DNA of 64,000 nucleotides from Flavobacterium gillisiae (GTDB lineage Bacteria > Bacteroidota > Bacteroidia > Flavobacteriales > Flavobacteriaceae), in NCBI RefSeq assembly GCF_900107635.1, contig NZ_FNRD01000001.1, positions 310,001 to 374,000 of the forward strand, in the 5' to 3' direction. The notes under the pieces are model-generated. The model searched no databases. It saw nothing but the letters and a program-made list of their open reading frames with translations, and was not told the DNA's origin. The position numbers and the translations under genes were made by a program. Positions 7,985-18,032 of this stretch are shown here, piece by piece (within the stretch, counting starts at the first letter, position 1; every line of letters starts with the position of its first letter).

Positions 7985-9502
7985 CTAAAGCAAAGAATGC
8001 TGCGTCATAACCGCGGGTTTTTCGATTCCCATTAATTCTAAAATAGTTGGAGCAATATCACCTAGAACCCCATTGTGAATTTCTTTCAATTCTTTGTCTA
8101 CTAAAATAATAGGGACAGGGTTAGTAGTATGCGCCGTATTTGGACTTCCATCAGGATTAATCATTGTTTCGCAATTTCCATGATCTGCAATTACAATCGT
8201 GGTATAATCATTAGCTAATGCCGCTGTAATTACTTTTTCGACACATTTGTCAACTGCCTCGCATGCCTTTATAGCGGCATCCATAATTCCGGTATGACCT
8301 ACCATATCGCCATTGGCAAAATTAAGGCATACAAAATCGACATCTCCTTTTTCTAGTTCTGGAACTAAGGCATCAGTTAATTCAAATGCGCTCATCTCCG
8401 GCTGTAAATCGTAAGTAGCCACTTTTGGAGAATTTTTCAATATTCTTTTTTCACCTCTAAATGGAATTTCTCTACCACCTGAAAAGAAAAAAGTAACATG
8501 AGGATATTTCTCTGTTTCGGCAATTCTAATTTGAGTCTTGTTTGCTTTTTCTAAAACTTCTCCTAAGGTTTCTGTAATGTTGTCCTTGTTGTAAACAACT
8601 TTTACATTGTTATATGATTCATCATAATTAGTTAGAGTTACATAATACAAATTTAATTTGTGCATGTTCTCTTCGTGGAAGTCTTGCTGAGAAAGCGCTT
8701 CTGTCAATTCTCTACCTCTGTCTGTTCTAAAGTTAAAGAAAATAACAACATCATCTTCTTCAATAGTAGCCAGTGGTTTGTCAGCTGCATCAGTCATTAC
8801 AATAGGATGGATGAACTCATCTGTTACGTTGTTAGCATAACTTTCTTCGATACTTGCTACAGAATTATGTGAATGTGTTCCTTGTCCGTTTACCAATAAA
8901 TCGTAGGCCAATTTCACTCTTTCCCAACGCTTATCACGATCCATGGCATAATATCTACCAATTATGGAAGCTATTTTTACAGAAGTGTTTGCTATATAAT
9001 TTTCAAGATCTTGAATGTATTTTTTTCCTGATTTTGGATCAACATCACGACCATCAGTGAAGGCGTGTACAAAAACTTCCTTCAATCCATAATCTTGGGT
9101 TGCATCAATCAGACCTCTTAAATGGGAGGTATGAGAATGAACTCCTCCATCTGAAACCAATCCTAAAAAATGTACTTTTTTATGATTGTCTTTAGCGTAT
9201 TGAAAGGCATCTTTAAGTACTTGCTCTTTGGCTAAAGTTTTATTGGCGACAGCGAGGTTTATTTTGGCTAAATCTTGATAAACTATTCGTCCTGCACCAA
9301 GGTTCATATGTCCTACTTCACTATTTCCCATTTGTCCTTCTGGCAAACCCACGTTTAAACCGTCGGTTCGAAGTTGGGCGCTTGGGTAATTTTTATAAAG
9401 ACTATTTATAAACGGAATATTTGCGTTGTCGATTGCAGATACTTTAGGGTCAGGAGATTTTCCCCAACCATCTAATATCATAAGTATTACTTTTTTGTTC
9501 AT
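7985..9502 (-). CDS. gpmI: 2,3-bisphosphoglycerate-independent phosphoglycerate mutase
   Basis: Glycolytic/gluconeogenic enzyme interconverting 3- and 2-phosphoglycerate in the cytosol with two Mn2+ ions. The length of 505 residues is normal. Key motifs are visible: the N-terminal metal Asp in ILDGWG, the nucleophile Ser in GNSEVGHMNLG (about residue 61), HSHTSHL, and the C-terminal metal cluster in VIADHGNCE and NTAHTTNPVP. It stands alone, with its own TAnnTTTG box upstream and a hairpin terminator downstream. Confidence 0.97.
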   Translation of the reverse strand: MNKKVILMILDGWGKSPDPKVSAIDNANIPFINSLYKNYPSAQLRTDGLNVGLPEGQMGNSEVGHMNLGAGRIVYQDLAKINLAVANKTLAKEQVLKDAFQYAKDNHKKVHFLGLVSDGGVHSHTSHLRGLIDATQDYGLKEVFVHAFTDGRDVDPKSGKKYIQDLENYIANTSVKIASIIGRYYAMDRDKRWERVKLAYDLLVNGQGTHSHNSVASIEESYANNVTDEFIHPIVMTDAADKPLATIEEDDVVIFFNFRTDRGRELTEALSQQDFHEENMHKLNLYYVTLTNYDESYNNVKVVYNKDNITETLGEVLEKANKTQIRIAETEKYPHVTFFFSGGREIPFRGEKRILKNSPKVATYDLQPEMSAFELTDALVPELEKGDVDFVCLNFANGDMVGHTGIMDAAIKACEAVDKCVEKVITAALANDYTTIVIADHGNCETMINPDGSPNTAHTTNPVPIILVDKELKEIHNGVLGDIAPTILELMGIEKPAVMTQHSLL

Positions 9503-9528
9503 TATAATTTATTTTAAACAAAGATAAA

Positions 9529-9536
9529 GTATTTCT
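9529..9536 (-). promoter_or_regulatory. -7 box of gpmI
   Basis: TATCTTTG on the minus strand, 26 bases upstream of the gpmI ATG. Confidence 0.6.
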
Positions 9537-9642
9537 AAAATCTTCGTAGCGAACAAAATCACTATTATGCATTCAGGAAAGAACGTACCCGAATAATGTT
9601 AATTTTGTTATGGAACGGCTCTTTTTTTAAAATTAACGCACC

Positions 9643-12060
9643 TTAGATTTTGCTTTTTATGCTATTATAATCAATGAAATATTTCACACTTATTGAAAAC
9701 GTGTGATTCAAGGCTTCATTGTTCAATAAATTTGTAACATTTTTTCCAAAGTCTTTATTGATTGTTCTGTCAAAATCTGCTGCATTATTTCTATACAAAA
9801 CAGAAACTTGGCTCCCCGGAGCAAACCACCAAGAATACGAAAGGTCGAAGTTCCAGGAGTAAAAACTAGAATCTTTATTGGTGTTGTAATTTTCATAATC
9901 AGTTAGTCGACCGTCTTGTTTTAGAGATAAGAAATTCTTATTCTCCGCATAGGACCAATATTGGCGTACAGCCACATTAAAATTCATTTTACTGCTTATG
10001 GAGTATTTTCCAGAAATACTATTTGCATAAGTAATGACATTCCTGTTGGCAAAAATAATAGTCTCTGGAGTTGATGTATTTAAATCTTCATCTACGCTGT
10101 CAACATAGCCTCTATTGTTGTTTCTTCTTGAGAAGTCAAAGCTATAGTTGAGGGAAAACTTATCGTTAAAACGATATCTGGGGCCTACTGTTAATTCATA
10201 AGTCCTCCTATTTGTTTCATTAAAAATAGAATAGCTTGGATTGAAATCAAATGCAAATTTATTATTGTAATTTGTAGAGATATACAGCCAGGCACCATAG
10301 TTTTCAGGCAGAATTACATATCTATTCTCTGCTCTTGCTTCGTAAAAATCATACGATTCAACGGGAGCTATATTAATACCAAAACCTACGTAGTGATTTT
10401 TTTTGGTGTCAAGATTTACATTTATATTAATATTATTCCCTTGAATTTTCCCTGTTTCTTTATGAAACTGGGTGTAGAGATTATAGTTTATTCTAAAGCT
10501 ATTAAAAAATTTTGTCGGATTTAAAATTCTATAATTTGCATTACCGTAAAGACTATAGTAGTTTGTTTCAAAGTTGATTCCTAGGTCGTTATTATCGAAA
10601 TCTTTTGTAACTAAATCACCTCCGACACTGTAACGGTACTGGCCGCTAGTTTCTCCAAAATTTAGAGAAGTGTACACTCCTTTTTTATCAGCAATGTCAT
10701 TTACATAACTGTATTTAAAGTTTCCGGAAAGGTTGTAAGTATTCTTAATGGTGTTTAAATCCCAAACTAAAGCAGATACATTTCCATCACGAAAACTTCC
10801 GTTTCTAGTAACATTTGTGTTGATAAATGAAACTGATGAATTTTTGCGAAAGCGCTGGTCTAAAACAAGTACATTATAATTTGCCAGAGGTTCAACTTCT
10901 TCTCTTCTTGTTTCTTTCGTGTCTTTATTTTCTATTGTTACAAATGTCCTCTTTGTCACCGCGTTTAGAATACCTATTCCTAGGCCACCTTTTGTTCTTC
11001 CAGATACTTTTAATGCATTGATTAGATCTACGCTGGAAGGATTTTCAATAACCGTCTCGTTTTCTGCAACTGTTGGGTTGCTATTGGGTCTGCCGCCAAT
11101 TCTTCGGGAGTATAGTAAGTTCCCTTTGCTGAACAGGTCGGTACCTTCAGTAAAAAACGATCTATTTTCATTAAATTGCTGTTCGAATGGCCCTAAATTT
11201 AGTATCTGGTCATCAAATTTTGTTTGTCCGAAATCAGGAATCAAAATAGCATCCAACGTAAATGCATCATTGATTCCGTATTTTATATCCATCCCGCCTT
11301 TAAGGGTTCCTATTGTTTTTTGATGGCCATTAGCATTTACATAAAAAGAGGAGTACGGTAAAAGGAATAATCTCGTAGGGGTTTTTATGTTTTCAATTCC
11401 TTCAAGAGTTCCTGTTTGTTGGGTGAAAGTTCCAATCTTTGAATCAATAAAATTCCAGGTATATTTTTGTCGGTCTCTTCTAATTTCTCTAAAAAAATTC
11501 AAGCCCCAAGTTTGCTTTTTTTCACTCGAAAAACGTAACGCTGCGTAGGGAATTCGCATCTCTACAATCCAACCGAAATCAGTAATGACGGCTTTGCTTT
11601 TCCAAACAGCATCCCAGGAATAATCTTCGCCATTAGAATCTGTTGTGATGCAATCACCTTGTCCATCAGCAGCATTGACAAAAAATTGAAAATCTTGTTG
11701 GCCATCATTAAATCCATTTATGAAAACGCCAAAAACGTCTGAGGCTCCAAAATCATCTCTTTGTGAAATTTCTTTTAGAATTTTACTAGGTTCATTATCA
11801 TACAACATAGCTGCGGCATAGACTGCGTCATTGTCATATAGAACTTTTACTTCAGTTCTTTTGTTTTCTGGAATTGGTTTGCCATTATCAGGTTGAAACA
11901 TAACAAAATCTGTCGCTATAGAAACGGATTCCCAAATGGGTTCATCTAATTTTCCGTCAATAGTTATAGTCTCTGACGTGAACTTAGTTTGTAAAACTTT
12001 TTTTTGGCTGTAGCCAAAAGTGTATGCTAAAAAGAACAAGATCAAAAAAAGGTTTTTCAT
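9643..12060 (-). CDS. DUF5916 outer-membrane protein with N-terminal CBM9-like domain (copy 1)
   Basis: An 805-residue secreted protein. It has a signal peptide (residues 1-18, ending YSQ) and then a domain of about 180 residues like carbohydrate-binding family 9 (TITIDGKLDEPIWE opens it). A long DUF5916 region rich in alternating aromatic/polar beta strands follows, compatible with an outer-membrane barrel. The C-terminus reads SVKYFIDYN. The function of DUF5916 is not established; its CBM9-like domain suggests glycan or ligand binding at the surface. It lies 140 bases downstream of a close paralogue in the same orientation, with about half of the residues shared by eye, so it arose by tandem duplication. 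Confidence 0.85.
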   Translation of the reverse strand: MKNLFLILFFLAYTFGYSQKKVLQTKFTSETITIDGKLDEPIWESVSIATDFVMFQPDNGKPIPENKRTEVKVLYDNDAVYAAAMLYDNEPSKILKEISQRDDFGASDVFGVFINGFNDGQQDFQFFVNAADGQGDCITTDSNGEDYSWDAVWKSKAVITDFGWIVEMRIPYAALRFSSEKKQTWGLNFFREIRRDRQKYTWNFIDSKIGTFTQQTGTLEGIENIKTPTRLFLLPYSSFYVNANGHQKTIGTLKGGMDIKYGINDAFTLDAILIPDFGQTKFDDQILNLGPFEQQFNENRSFFTEGTDLFSKGNLLYSRRIGGRPNSNPTVAENETVIENPSSVDLINALKVSGRTKGGLGIGILNAVTKRTFVTIENKDTKETRREEVEPLANYNVLVLDQRFRKNSSVSFINTNVTRNGSFRDGNVSALVWDLNTIKNTYNLSGNFKYSYVNDIADKKGVYTSLNFGETSGQYRYSVGGDLVTKDFDNNDLGINFETNYYSLYGNANYRILNPTKFFNSFRINYNLYTQFHKETGKIQGNNININVNLDTKKNHYVGFGINIAPVESYDFYEARAENRYVILPENYGAWLYISTNYNNKFAFDFNPSYSIFNETNRRTYELTVGPRYRFNDKFSLNYSFDFSRRNNNRGYVDSVDEDLNTSTPETIIFANRNVITYANSISGKYSISSKMNFNVAVRQYWSYAENKNFLSLKQDGRLTDYENYNTNKDSSFYSWNFDLSYSWWFAPGSQVSVLYRNNAADFDRTINKDFGKNVTNLLNNEALNHTFSISVKYFIDYNSIKSKI

Positions 12061-12200
12061 AAAAATTTCTGTAGATGAAACTAAAGCAATCGAAAGCCAT
12101 TTTTTATAGGTTTAGCATGTTATAAAATACAGAACTAAAAAAAGACTTTAGATAATAGACAAGTTTCAAAACAGATTGTTACACTTTAATTGTATAAATT

Positions 12201-14597
12201 TTAAAATTTATGCTTAATGACATTGTAGTCAATGAAATAACGAACGCTTACAGACAGTATATTAGTCATATTACTTTCAAACACATTTTTAAGATTTGTG
12301 TTTAATCTTTTTTCTACATTACTGCTGCCTTCTTGAGCATAGTTGCGGTATAAGATAGATAATTCGCTTCCGGGTGCAAACCACCATGAGTAAGAGAAGT
12401 CTAGATTCCAAGAGTTGAAATTTCTATTTCTATTTAATATATAAGTGCTGTTTTGGGATAATTCACCATTGTCTTGTAAAGTAAAAAAAGCTTTATTATC
12501 TGAATAAGACCAGTAATAACGAGCTGTAAGATTAAGAGTCATCTTATTGTTGATGGCATACTTACCGGTCAGGTCATTTTGCAATATTTCTCTGTTTCTT
12601 TTACCAATTATGATATTAGAATTTTCAAAACCTACCCAACCCAAATCATTTGTTTTGTGCAAATAATCAGCCACAAGATAGATTGAAAACTTGTCGTTAA
12701 CTCTGTACTTCGGGCCAATTGCAATTCCGTAATTAATTCGTCCTTCTTGGTCGTATTTTGTGATACTTTGAGTAAAGTCAAAGGTAAAAGCATTGTTGCG
12801 ATTGAATTCTACACCTAGATACTCGCCTATACTTCTTGGTAATTGTAAATAACGTCCATCAACTCTAGGCTCATAAAAATCATATGCTTCAAATGGTTTT
12901 ATGTCTAAACCAAACTCATAATAATGATTGCGCTTTGAAGTAGCTTTAATTGTAGGTTTATAATATCCCTCCTGAAGTTTGCCGGTAGTATTGTCGTATA
13001 GCACACTAAATTCATTTTGAAATTTAAAAGTGTTGAAATTTTTTGTAGGATTTACTATTCTGTAACTTAGGTTGCTATACAGATTATAGAAATTAGTATA
13101 AAAATTGATTCCTAAGTCATTGTTGTCATAGCTTTTTGAGGTATACCTTCCTGAAAAAGAATACCGATATTTTCCGCTTGTTTTGGCGAAATTTATAGAT
13201 GATTTAAATCCATCATAGTCTTCGGTGGTGTTGATAGCACTGTATTTGAAATCACCATATAGATTATAGGAATTTGCTTTGGTGCTTAAGTCAAACAATA
13301 AGGCAGAAACATTTGCGTCTCTAAAGCTTCCGTTTCTGGTTGTATTGGTATTAACAAATGACACAGACGAATTTTGATTGAAACGTTGGTCTAATACTAA
13401 AACATTATAGTTAGTTAGTGGTTCTATGACTTCTTTGCGTCTTTCTTCAGTAACGGTATTTTCTATTGTTGCATATGTTTTTTCAGTTATAGCATTAAGG
13501 AAACCAATACCTAAACCTTTCTCTGTTCTACCTGATACTTTTACGGCATTAATTAAATCTACAGAGCTAGCATAGTTAGTCACTTCTTCATCTGCTGCTA
13601 CATTAGGGTAGCTGCTTGGTGCTCCACCAATTCTTCGGGAATAAAAGATGTTACCAATGTTGAATAAATTAGTTCCCTCAGTGAAAAACGGTCTGTTTTC
13701 ATCCAGTCTTTGTTCGAATGGTTCGAGGTTTAATATGGCATTATCAAATTTAGTTTGCCCAAAATCAGGTATTAAAATAGCATCTAGCGTAAAAGAGTCG
13801 TTAATACCATATTTGATATCAAGTCCTCCTTTTAAAGTTCTGTCGGCTGTATAATCATCTTCTTGATAATAAGCGGATATATAAGGGATAAAGAAAAGTC
13901 GTACGGGAGGTTTAATGTTTTCTATGCCTTCGAGTTTCCCTGCTTGAGTAATCACAGCGCCAATTTTAGTGTTGACATGATTCCATGTATATTTTTGTAC
14001 GTCACGTTTTATTTCGCGCATAAAGTTCAATCCCCAAGTTTGTTTTGGTGCATTGGTAAATCGTAAGGCAGCATAAGGAATTTTCATTTCAACTGCCCAT
14101 CCGAAACTGGTTATAGTGGCTTTGCTTTCCCAGATTGCATCCCAGGAAAAATCTTCGCTCGCTTCTGTAGCTAAACAATCCATTTGAACATTAGCTGCAC
14201 TGACAAAAAATCTAAAATCTTGCTGACCATCGTTAAATCCGTTTATGGAAACAGAAAAGTGATCAGATACACCAAATACATCACGATTCGTTATTTCTTT
14301 TTGAATTTTGTCAGGTTCATTGTCATATAAAATGGCCGAAATGTAAATCGCTTCATTGTCGTATAAAACTTTTACTTCTGTCTTCTTGTTTTCATTGATA
14401 GGTTTACCGTTGTCAGGCTCAAACATGATGAAGTCATTGGCGATGTTAGCATTTGTAATCCATGCTTGTTCATTGGCTTTGCCGTCAATAATAATGGTTT
14501 CAGTAGTGGATTTTGCAAAAAGAGTCTTTTTCTGACAATAAGTATCTAGGCTAAATAAAACGGAAAAAAGTAAAATATAACAATAGAACTTTGGCAT
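12201..14597 (-). CDS. DUF5916 outer-membrane protein with N-terminal CBM9-like domain (copy 2)
   Basis: A 798-residue paralogue of the next gene downstream, with the same plan: signal peptide, CBM9-like domain opening TIIIDGKANEQAWI, then a beta-strand-rich DUF5916 region. Conserved blocks shared by both copies include FDAILIPDFGQTKFD-type, RPFFTEGT and YSRRIGG. A TACTTTTG box lies 21 bases upstream, back-to-back with the L,D-transpeptidase promoter. The gap of 140 bases to copy 1 has no clear terminator, so the pair may be co-transcribed. Function unknown. Confidence 0.85.
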   Translation of the reverse strand: MPKFYCYILLFSVLFSLDTYCQKKTLFAKSTTETIIIDGKANEQAWITNANIANDFIMFEPDNGKPINENKKTEVKVLYDNEAIYISAILYDNEPDKIQKEITNRDVFGVSDHFSVSINGFNDGQQDFRFFVSAANVQMDCLATEASEDFSWDAIWESKATITSFGWAVEMKIPYAALRFTNAPKQTWGLNFMREIKRDVQKYTWNHVNTKIGAVITQAGKLEGIENIKPPVRLFFIPYISAYYQEDDYTADRTLKGGLDIKYGINDSFTLDAILIPDFGQTKFDNAILNLEPFEQRLDENRPFFTEGTNLFNIGNIFYSRRIGGAPSSYPNVAADEEVTNYASSVDLINAVKVSGRTEKGLGIGFLNAITEKTYATIENTVTEERRKEVIEPLTNYNVLVLDQRFNQNSSVSFVNTNTTRNGSFRDANVSALLFDLSTKANSYNLYGDFKYSAINTTEDYDGFKSSINFAKTSGKYRYSFSGRYTSKSYDNNDLGINFYTNFYNLYSNLSYRIVNPTKNFNTFKFQNEFSVLYDNTTGKLQEGYYKPTIKATSKRNHYYEFGLDIKPFEAYDFYEPRVDGRYLQLPRSIGEYLGVEFNRNNAFTFDFTQSITKYDQEGRINYGIAIGPKYRVNDKFSIYLVADYLHKTNDLGWVGFENSNIIIGKRNREILQNDLTGKYAINNKMTLNLTARYYWSYSDNKAFFTLQDNGELSQNSTYILNRNRNFNSWNLDFSYSWWFAPGSELSILYRNYAQEGSSNVEKRLNTNLKNVFESNMTNILSVSVRYFIDYNVIKHKF

Positions 14598-14617
14598 GAA
14601 TTGTGATTTGGTTAAAA

Positions 14618-14625
14618 CAAAAGTA
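14618..14625 (-). promoter_or_regulatory. -7 box of the DUF5916 pair
   Basis: TACTTTTG on the minus strand, 20 bases from the ATG of the upstream DUF5916 gene. Confidence 0.55.
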
Positions 14626-14743
14626 GTAAAATTAACATAACTATCAAGTTCTGTGATATATTTTTAAGCATCATGTATTTGATTAATAATGGTTAAAGAT
14701 TCCTTAAAAATAGACTTTGGTTGTCTGTTTCAATTAATTTTAA

Positions 14744-14751
14744 TACTTTTG
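14744..14751 (+). promoter_or_regulatory. -7 box of the L,D-transpeptidase-like gene
   Basis: TACTTTTG with a TTG 20 bases upstream (14721-14723), the full Bacteroidota promoter arrangement. The start codon follows 36 bases later. Confidence 0.65.
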
Positions 14752-14787
14752 TAATCCTTAATCTATCATTTAACACAATTAAAATCA

Positions 14788-15507
14788 ATGATTTATAAAA
14801 TATTCCCAGCCCTGTTTTTAATGATTGTTTCTGTTTCTACAAGTAATTTGTTTTTTTCTGATACTAGCGAGAAAAAAATAGAAGTTGCTAAGGTGATAAA
14901 AACCACTTCTGAAAGTAATGAAGAAGTTGTTTATAATAGCCTTCATTCAAATCAATTTGCACTACCTAAATTAGAAAGTTTTACAGAAGCCTTAAAGGGT
15001 TTCTACTTATTAAAAGAAAAAGGATTAGTTAATAAAAATATACTGACCCTGATCGATTTTAGTATGTCATCTAACTCTAAAAGACTTTGGGTTATTGATC
15101 TTACTACGAATACAATTTTATATAATTCTTTAGTTGCTCACGGTAGAAATACTGGAGATGAATTTGCTACTAGTTTTTCAAATTCAGCTCAATCGTTCAA
15201 AAGTAGTTTAGGATTTTATGCCACTGGTGAAATATACAGTGGGAAACATGGAAAATCACTTAGATTAGATGGTTTAGAACAAGGTATTAACAGCAATGCT
15301 AGAGAAAGAGCAGTTGTTATTCATGGAGCAGATTATGTTTCTAATTCTTTTATACAAAACAATAAACGACTAGGAAGAAGCTTGGGTTGTCCCGCACTTC
15401 CAATGAATCTATCGAGTGAGATAATACAAACGATTAAAGATAAGTCTTGTTTGTTTATTTACTATCCTTCAAATAGCTATAAAATAGCTTCTAAGTTAGT
15501 TTCATAA
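14788..15507 (+). CDS. Murein L,D-transpeptidase catalytic domain family protein
   Basis: A 239-residue exported protein: hydrophobic N-terminal signal (about residues 3-20), a linker, then a YkuD_2-type domain (PF13645). The active-site region reads VVIHGADYV and, about 25 residues later, GRSLGCPAL. This supplies the catalytic His and Cys seen in L,D-transpeptidases, so the enzyme probably acts on cell-wall peptides in the periplasm. The length fits the family. It is monocistronic, with a full promoter upstream and a strong hairpin terminator downstream. Confidence 0.88.
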   Translation: MIYKIFPALFLMIVSVSTSNLFFSDTSEKKIEVAKVIKTTSESNEEVVYNSLHSNQFALPKLESFTEALKGFYLLKEKGLVNKNILTLIDFSMSSNSKRLWVIDLTTNTILYNSLVAHGRNTGDEFATSFSNSAQSFKSSLGFYATGEIYSGKHGKSLRLDGLEQGINSNARERAVVIHGADYVSNSFIQNNKRLGRSLGCPALPMNLSSEIIQTIKDKSCLFIYYPSNSYKIASKLVS

Positions 15508-15525
15508 TATTTAGTCAATAGACAT

Positions 15526-15570
15526 AAAAAAGACGGCGTTTGTAAAACTACAAACGCCGTCTTTTTTTTA
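15526..15570 (+). terminator. Strong intrinsic terminator
   Basis: A perfect 14-base stem (AGACGGCGTTTGTA) around AAAC, flanked by an A run and a run of T residues. It ends the L,D-transpeptidase transcript. Confidence 0.9.
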
Positions 15571-16010
15571 TGTGAGATTTGTTAGGCATAATAATTTTCT
15601 GTACTTTCCTTGGGCGTCTTTATCAACAGATCGATGTGTTTTCTATTTCGAAGGTTTTTTTCGAAAGTGGTTATTTCTGGTATTTAAGTTTGACTGTTTT
15701 CTTTAAACTGTGGGTTGGGTTTAGTATAGAGCAGAAGTAGGTGTCTTAGTATTTTCTTTAAAAATAAGTAAAAAGGGAAGTTTTTTTTAATCATCAGCAT
15801 CAAATGGATAATTAATAATGAGTTTACTGAGTAAGACGACAGCTTAATTTATGAAAAAGACCGCTGTGAATGTTGCTTTTTTGAAAAAACGAACGGTATT
15901 GAAAAAATAATAAAAGGTCTAACAATTTAATTTTAAAACGGTTATAATTAAACTGTATTTTTTTTGTGAAATTTTCATCAAAAAACTTGTTTCAAAGCCA
16001 ACTTATTATT
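15571..16010. other. Intergenic stretch without recognised gene
   Basis: About 440 AT-rich bases between the terminator and the first tRNA promoter. Only very short frames are present (for example 19 codons at 15851-15910). I see no RNA gene, repeat or binding site that I can support. Confidence 0.6.
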
Positions 16011-16018
16011 TATATTTG
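15987..16018 (+). promoter_or_regulatory. Promoter of tRNA-Gly copy 1
   Basis: TTG at 15987-15989 and TATATTTG at 16011-16018 with a 21-base spacer. The tRNA begins 13 bases after the box. Confidence 0.75.
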
Positions 16019-16030
16019 CACCACAGTAAT

Positions 16031-16103
<73 letters not shown>

Positions 16104-16108
16104 CTTCA

Positions 16109-16138
16109 AAGCCGAAACTTAATTGTTTCGGCTTTTTT
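16109..16138 (+). terminator. Terminator of tRNA-Gly copy 1
   Basis: Stem AAGCCGAAAC / GTTTCGGCTT around TTAATT, then a T run, directly after the tRNA. Confidence 0.9.
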
Positions 16139-16246
16139 ATTGGTACAAAAGAGTTGTTTTTATACATTTCGAAGAGGGTTGAAAATGGTACTTTGATCAT
16201 TCTTGATTTCGCAAAATAAAGGTTTTTAATTTTTTTTAAATAAAAC

Positions 16247-16277
16247 TTGCGTTGGTTCGAATTAGTTTGTATATTTG
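16247..16277 (+). promoter_or_regulatory. Promoter of tRNA-Gly copy 2
   Basis: TTG at 16247-16249 and TATATTTG at 16270-16277 with a 20-base spacer. The sequence between the two tRNAs otherwise differs from that upstream of copy 1. Confidence 0.75.
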
Positions 16278-16289
16278 CACCCTGTTAAT

Positions 16290-16362
<73 letters not shown>

Positions 16363-16367
16363 CTTTA

Positions 16368-16397
16368 AAGCCGAAACTTAATTGTTTCGGCTTTTTT
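16368..16397 (+). terminator. Terminator of tRNA-Gly copy 2
   Basis: Same stem and loop as the copy-1 terminator. Its T run overlaps the stop codon of the convergent pepE gene by two bases. Confidence 0.9.
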
Positions 16398-17103
16398 ATT
16401 TGACATAACTGATATCAGTTCCAGTTTGAAGTTCTTCAGGCATCTGATTTTGTATAAAAAGTCTTGCGGATAGCGCTCCTTTTACTATTATTTTATCACC
16501 ATCTACTTTTAGCCAACTTCCTTCTCGTAATCCTAGAACAGGAATGCTGTTATAGGCATGAAATTCTTTTATTCTGGTATCACGGGTTTCGCCCATATGC
16601 TTTGATTGTAAGTCTGGGTCTAAATAATGTGCATTAAGGTCGAAAGGAATTAGTCCTAAGGTTTTAAAACTTGGCGGATAAACAATAGGCATGTCATTAG
16701 TAGTTTGCATACTTAGCCCGCAAATAACGCTTCCTGCACTTGTCCCTAAATAAGGAGTTCCTTTTTTTACCGCTTCTGCAAGAGCAATCATAATGTTGGT
16801 TTTGTAAAGTTGTGATACTAATACAAAAGTATTTCCTCCGCCTGTAAAAATCCCTTCCGCGTTTTCAACGGCGAATACGGCATCATCAAATTCATGGATT
16901 CCTTTTACTGCTATATTTATTTTGGCGAAAGCCGAAGCGGCCTTTGCAGTGTATTCTTCATGCGAAATGCCACTAGGTCTTGCGTATGGAATAAAAAGTA
17001 CCGTTGTACAATGTTTAAAATGGATTTTTAACTCGGGTAATAGGTATTCTAAGTAGTCACTTCCGTGTAGGGTAGATGTGCTTGCAATAATAATATTTTT
17101 CAT
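16396..17103 (-). CDS. pepE: Peptidase E (alpha-aspartyl dipeptidase), S51 family
   Basis: A 235-residue cytosolic Ser peptidase that cleaves Asp-X dipeptides in E. coli. The class I glutamine-amidotransferase-like fold is marked by IFTGGGNTFVLV (about residues 83-94) and the nucleophile elbow YLGTSAGSVICG (about 117-128, catalytic Ser in TSAGS). The downstream Asp and His region DLNAHYLDPD also matches S51. The length equals that of the E. coli enzyme. The gene is convergent with the tRNA-Gly pair and ends inside its terminator. Confidence 0.92.
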   Translation of the reverse strand: MKNIIIASTSTLHGSDYLEYLLPELKIHFKHCTTVLFIPYARPSGISHEEYTAKAASAFAKINIAVKGIHEFDDAVFAVENAEGIFTGGGNTFVLVSQLYKTNIMIALAEAVKKGTPYLGTSAGSVICGLSMQTTNDMPIVYPPSFKTLGLIPFDLNAHYLDPDLQSKHMGETRDTRIKEFHAYNSIPVLGLREGSWLKVDGDKIIVKGALSARLFIQNQMPEELQTGTDISYVK

Positions 17104-17267
17104 TTTTTGGATTGTTTTATTCCGGCTAAAGGTATAAAATCGGGTTTCTTATTTTTGTCTTTTTCGTTTTTTATTAACTTTTTTTTATCAAGTCCTTAGT
17201 AATTAATTTGGAAGGGATTAGGATACATTTACGGCTTGACAATAATTTGGCGATATAAATAAGTGCG

Positions 17268-18032
17268 ATGGTTGGGTTTAGAATTTTTTTTATAATGCTT
17301 TTTACTACTGTAGCTTTGGCACAGGAATCTGTTTCTACTGAACTAAAAGGGAAAATAAATGCAGATGGCTTTAATGTCGATGGGATATATGTAATAAATT
17401 TAACCACTGAAAAAGCGGTGATTACAGATGACGAAGGTTACTTTGTAATAGATGGGGTAACTGGGGATACTTTGCTGTTTTCGGCAGTACAATATAAAAG
17501 TAGGCGAATTGTTTTGACATCGGGAGATTTTGGAAAAGGACTTTTTTTTGTAAAAATGGAACCAATCATGAACCAGTTGGATGAGATTGTAATTCGACGC
17601 TACGATAACATTAATGCAGTTTCTTTAGGAATTATTCCGGCGAACCAAAAAGCGTATACGCCTGCGGAAAGAAAATTAAAAACAGCAACTGGATTGAATG
17701 CTTCTGCTAGTGCAGGCGGAATGGCAGGCGGATCTATTTCTGCAGATCCTTTGATTAATTTCCTGACTGGTAGAACAGCCGTGCTTAAAAAAGAACTTAA
17801 AATAGAGAAGAAGGAATTTTACCTGAGGCAACTGGACGCCATGTTTGACAGGAGTCATTTTGTAGATAAGCTGAAAATCCCCGCAGACTATGTTAAAGGA
17901 TTTGAATATTATGCTGTTGATAATGAAAAGTTCACCGTAATTTTAGAATCACAAAACAAAGTCACAACTGAATTCTTATTAGGGGAATTGGCTATAAAAT
18001 ATAACGAAATCATTGCTTGTGAAAACGAATAG
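17268..18032 (+). CDS. Secreted carboxypeptidase-regulatory-like protein, paralogue 1 of 3
   Basis: A 254-residue protein with a signal peptide (ending VALAQ). Then comes a CarboxypepD_reg-like beta-sandwich (about residues 22-105: VDGIYVINLTTEKAV, DEGYFVIDG, GDTLLFSAVQYKSR). The C-terminal half is of unknown function, with LGIIPANQKAYTPAERK, TGRTAVLKKE and IPADYVKGFEYYAV. The next gene is a clear paralogue that shares these blocks and overlaps it by 14 bases. Unlike SusC-type proteins the domain is not followed by a TonB barrel, so it is a soluble or envelope-attached protein. Function unknown. Confidence 0.8.
   Translation: MVGFRIFFIMLFTTVALAQESVSTELKGKINADGFNVDGIYVINLTTEKAVITDDEGYFVIDGVTGDTLLFSAVQYKSRRIVLTSGDFGKGLFFVKMEPIMNQLDEIVIRRYDNINAVSLGIIPANQKAYTPAERKLKTATGLNASASAGGMAGGSISADPLINFLTGRTAVLKKELKIEKKEFYLRQLDAMFDRSHFVDKLKIPADYVKGFEYYAVDNEKFTVILESQNKVTTEFLLGELAIKYNEIIACENE

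Noticed and set aside
10919-11323. 134-codon frame antisense to DUF5916 copy 1
   Set aside because: Fully opposite a strongly supported coding gene; its residue make-up mirrors the complementary codons.
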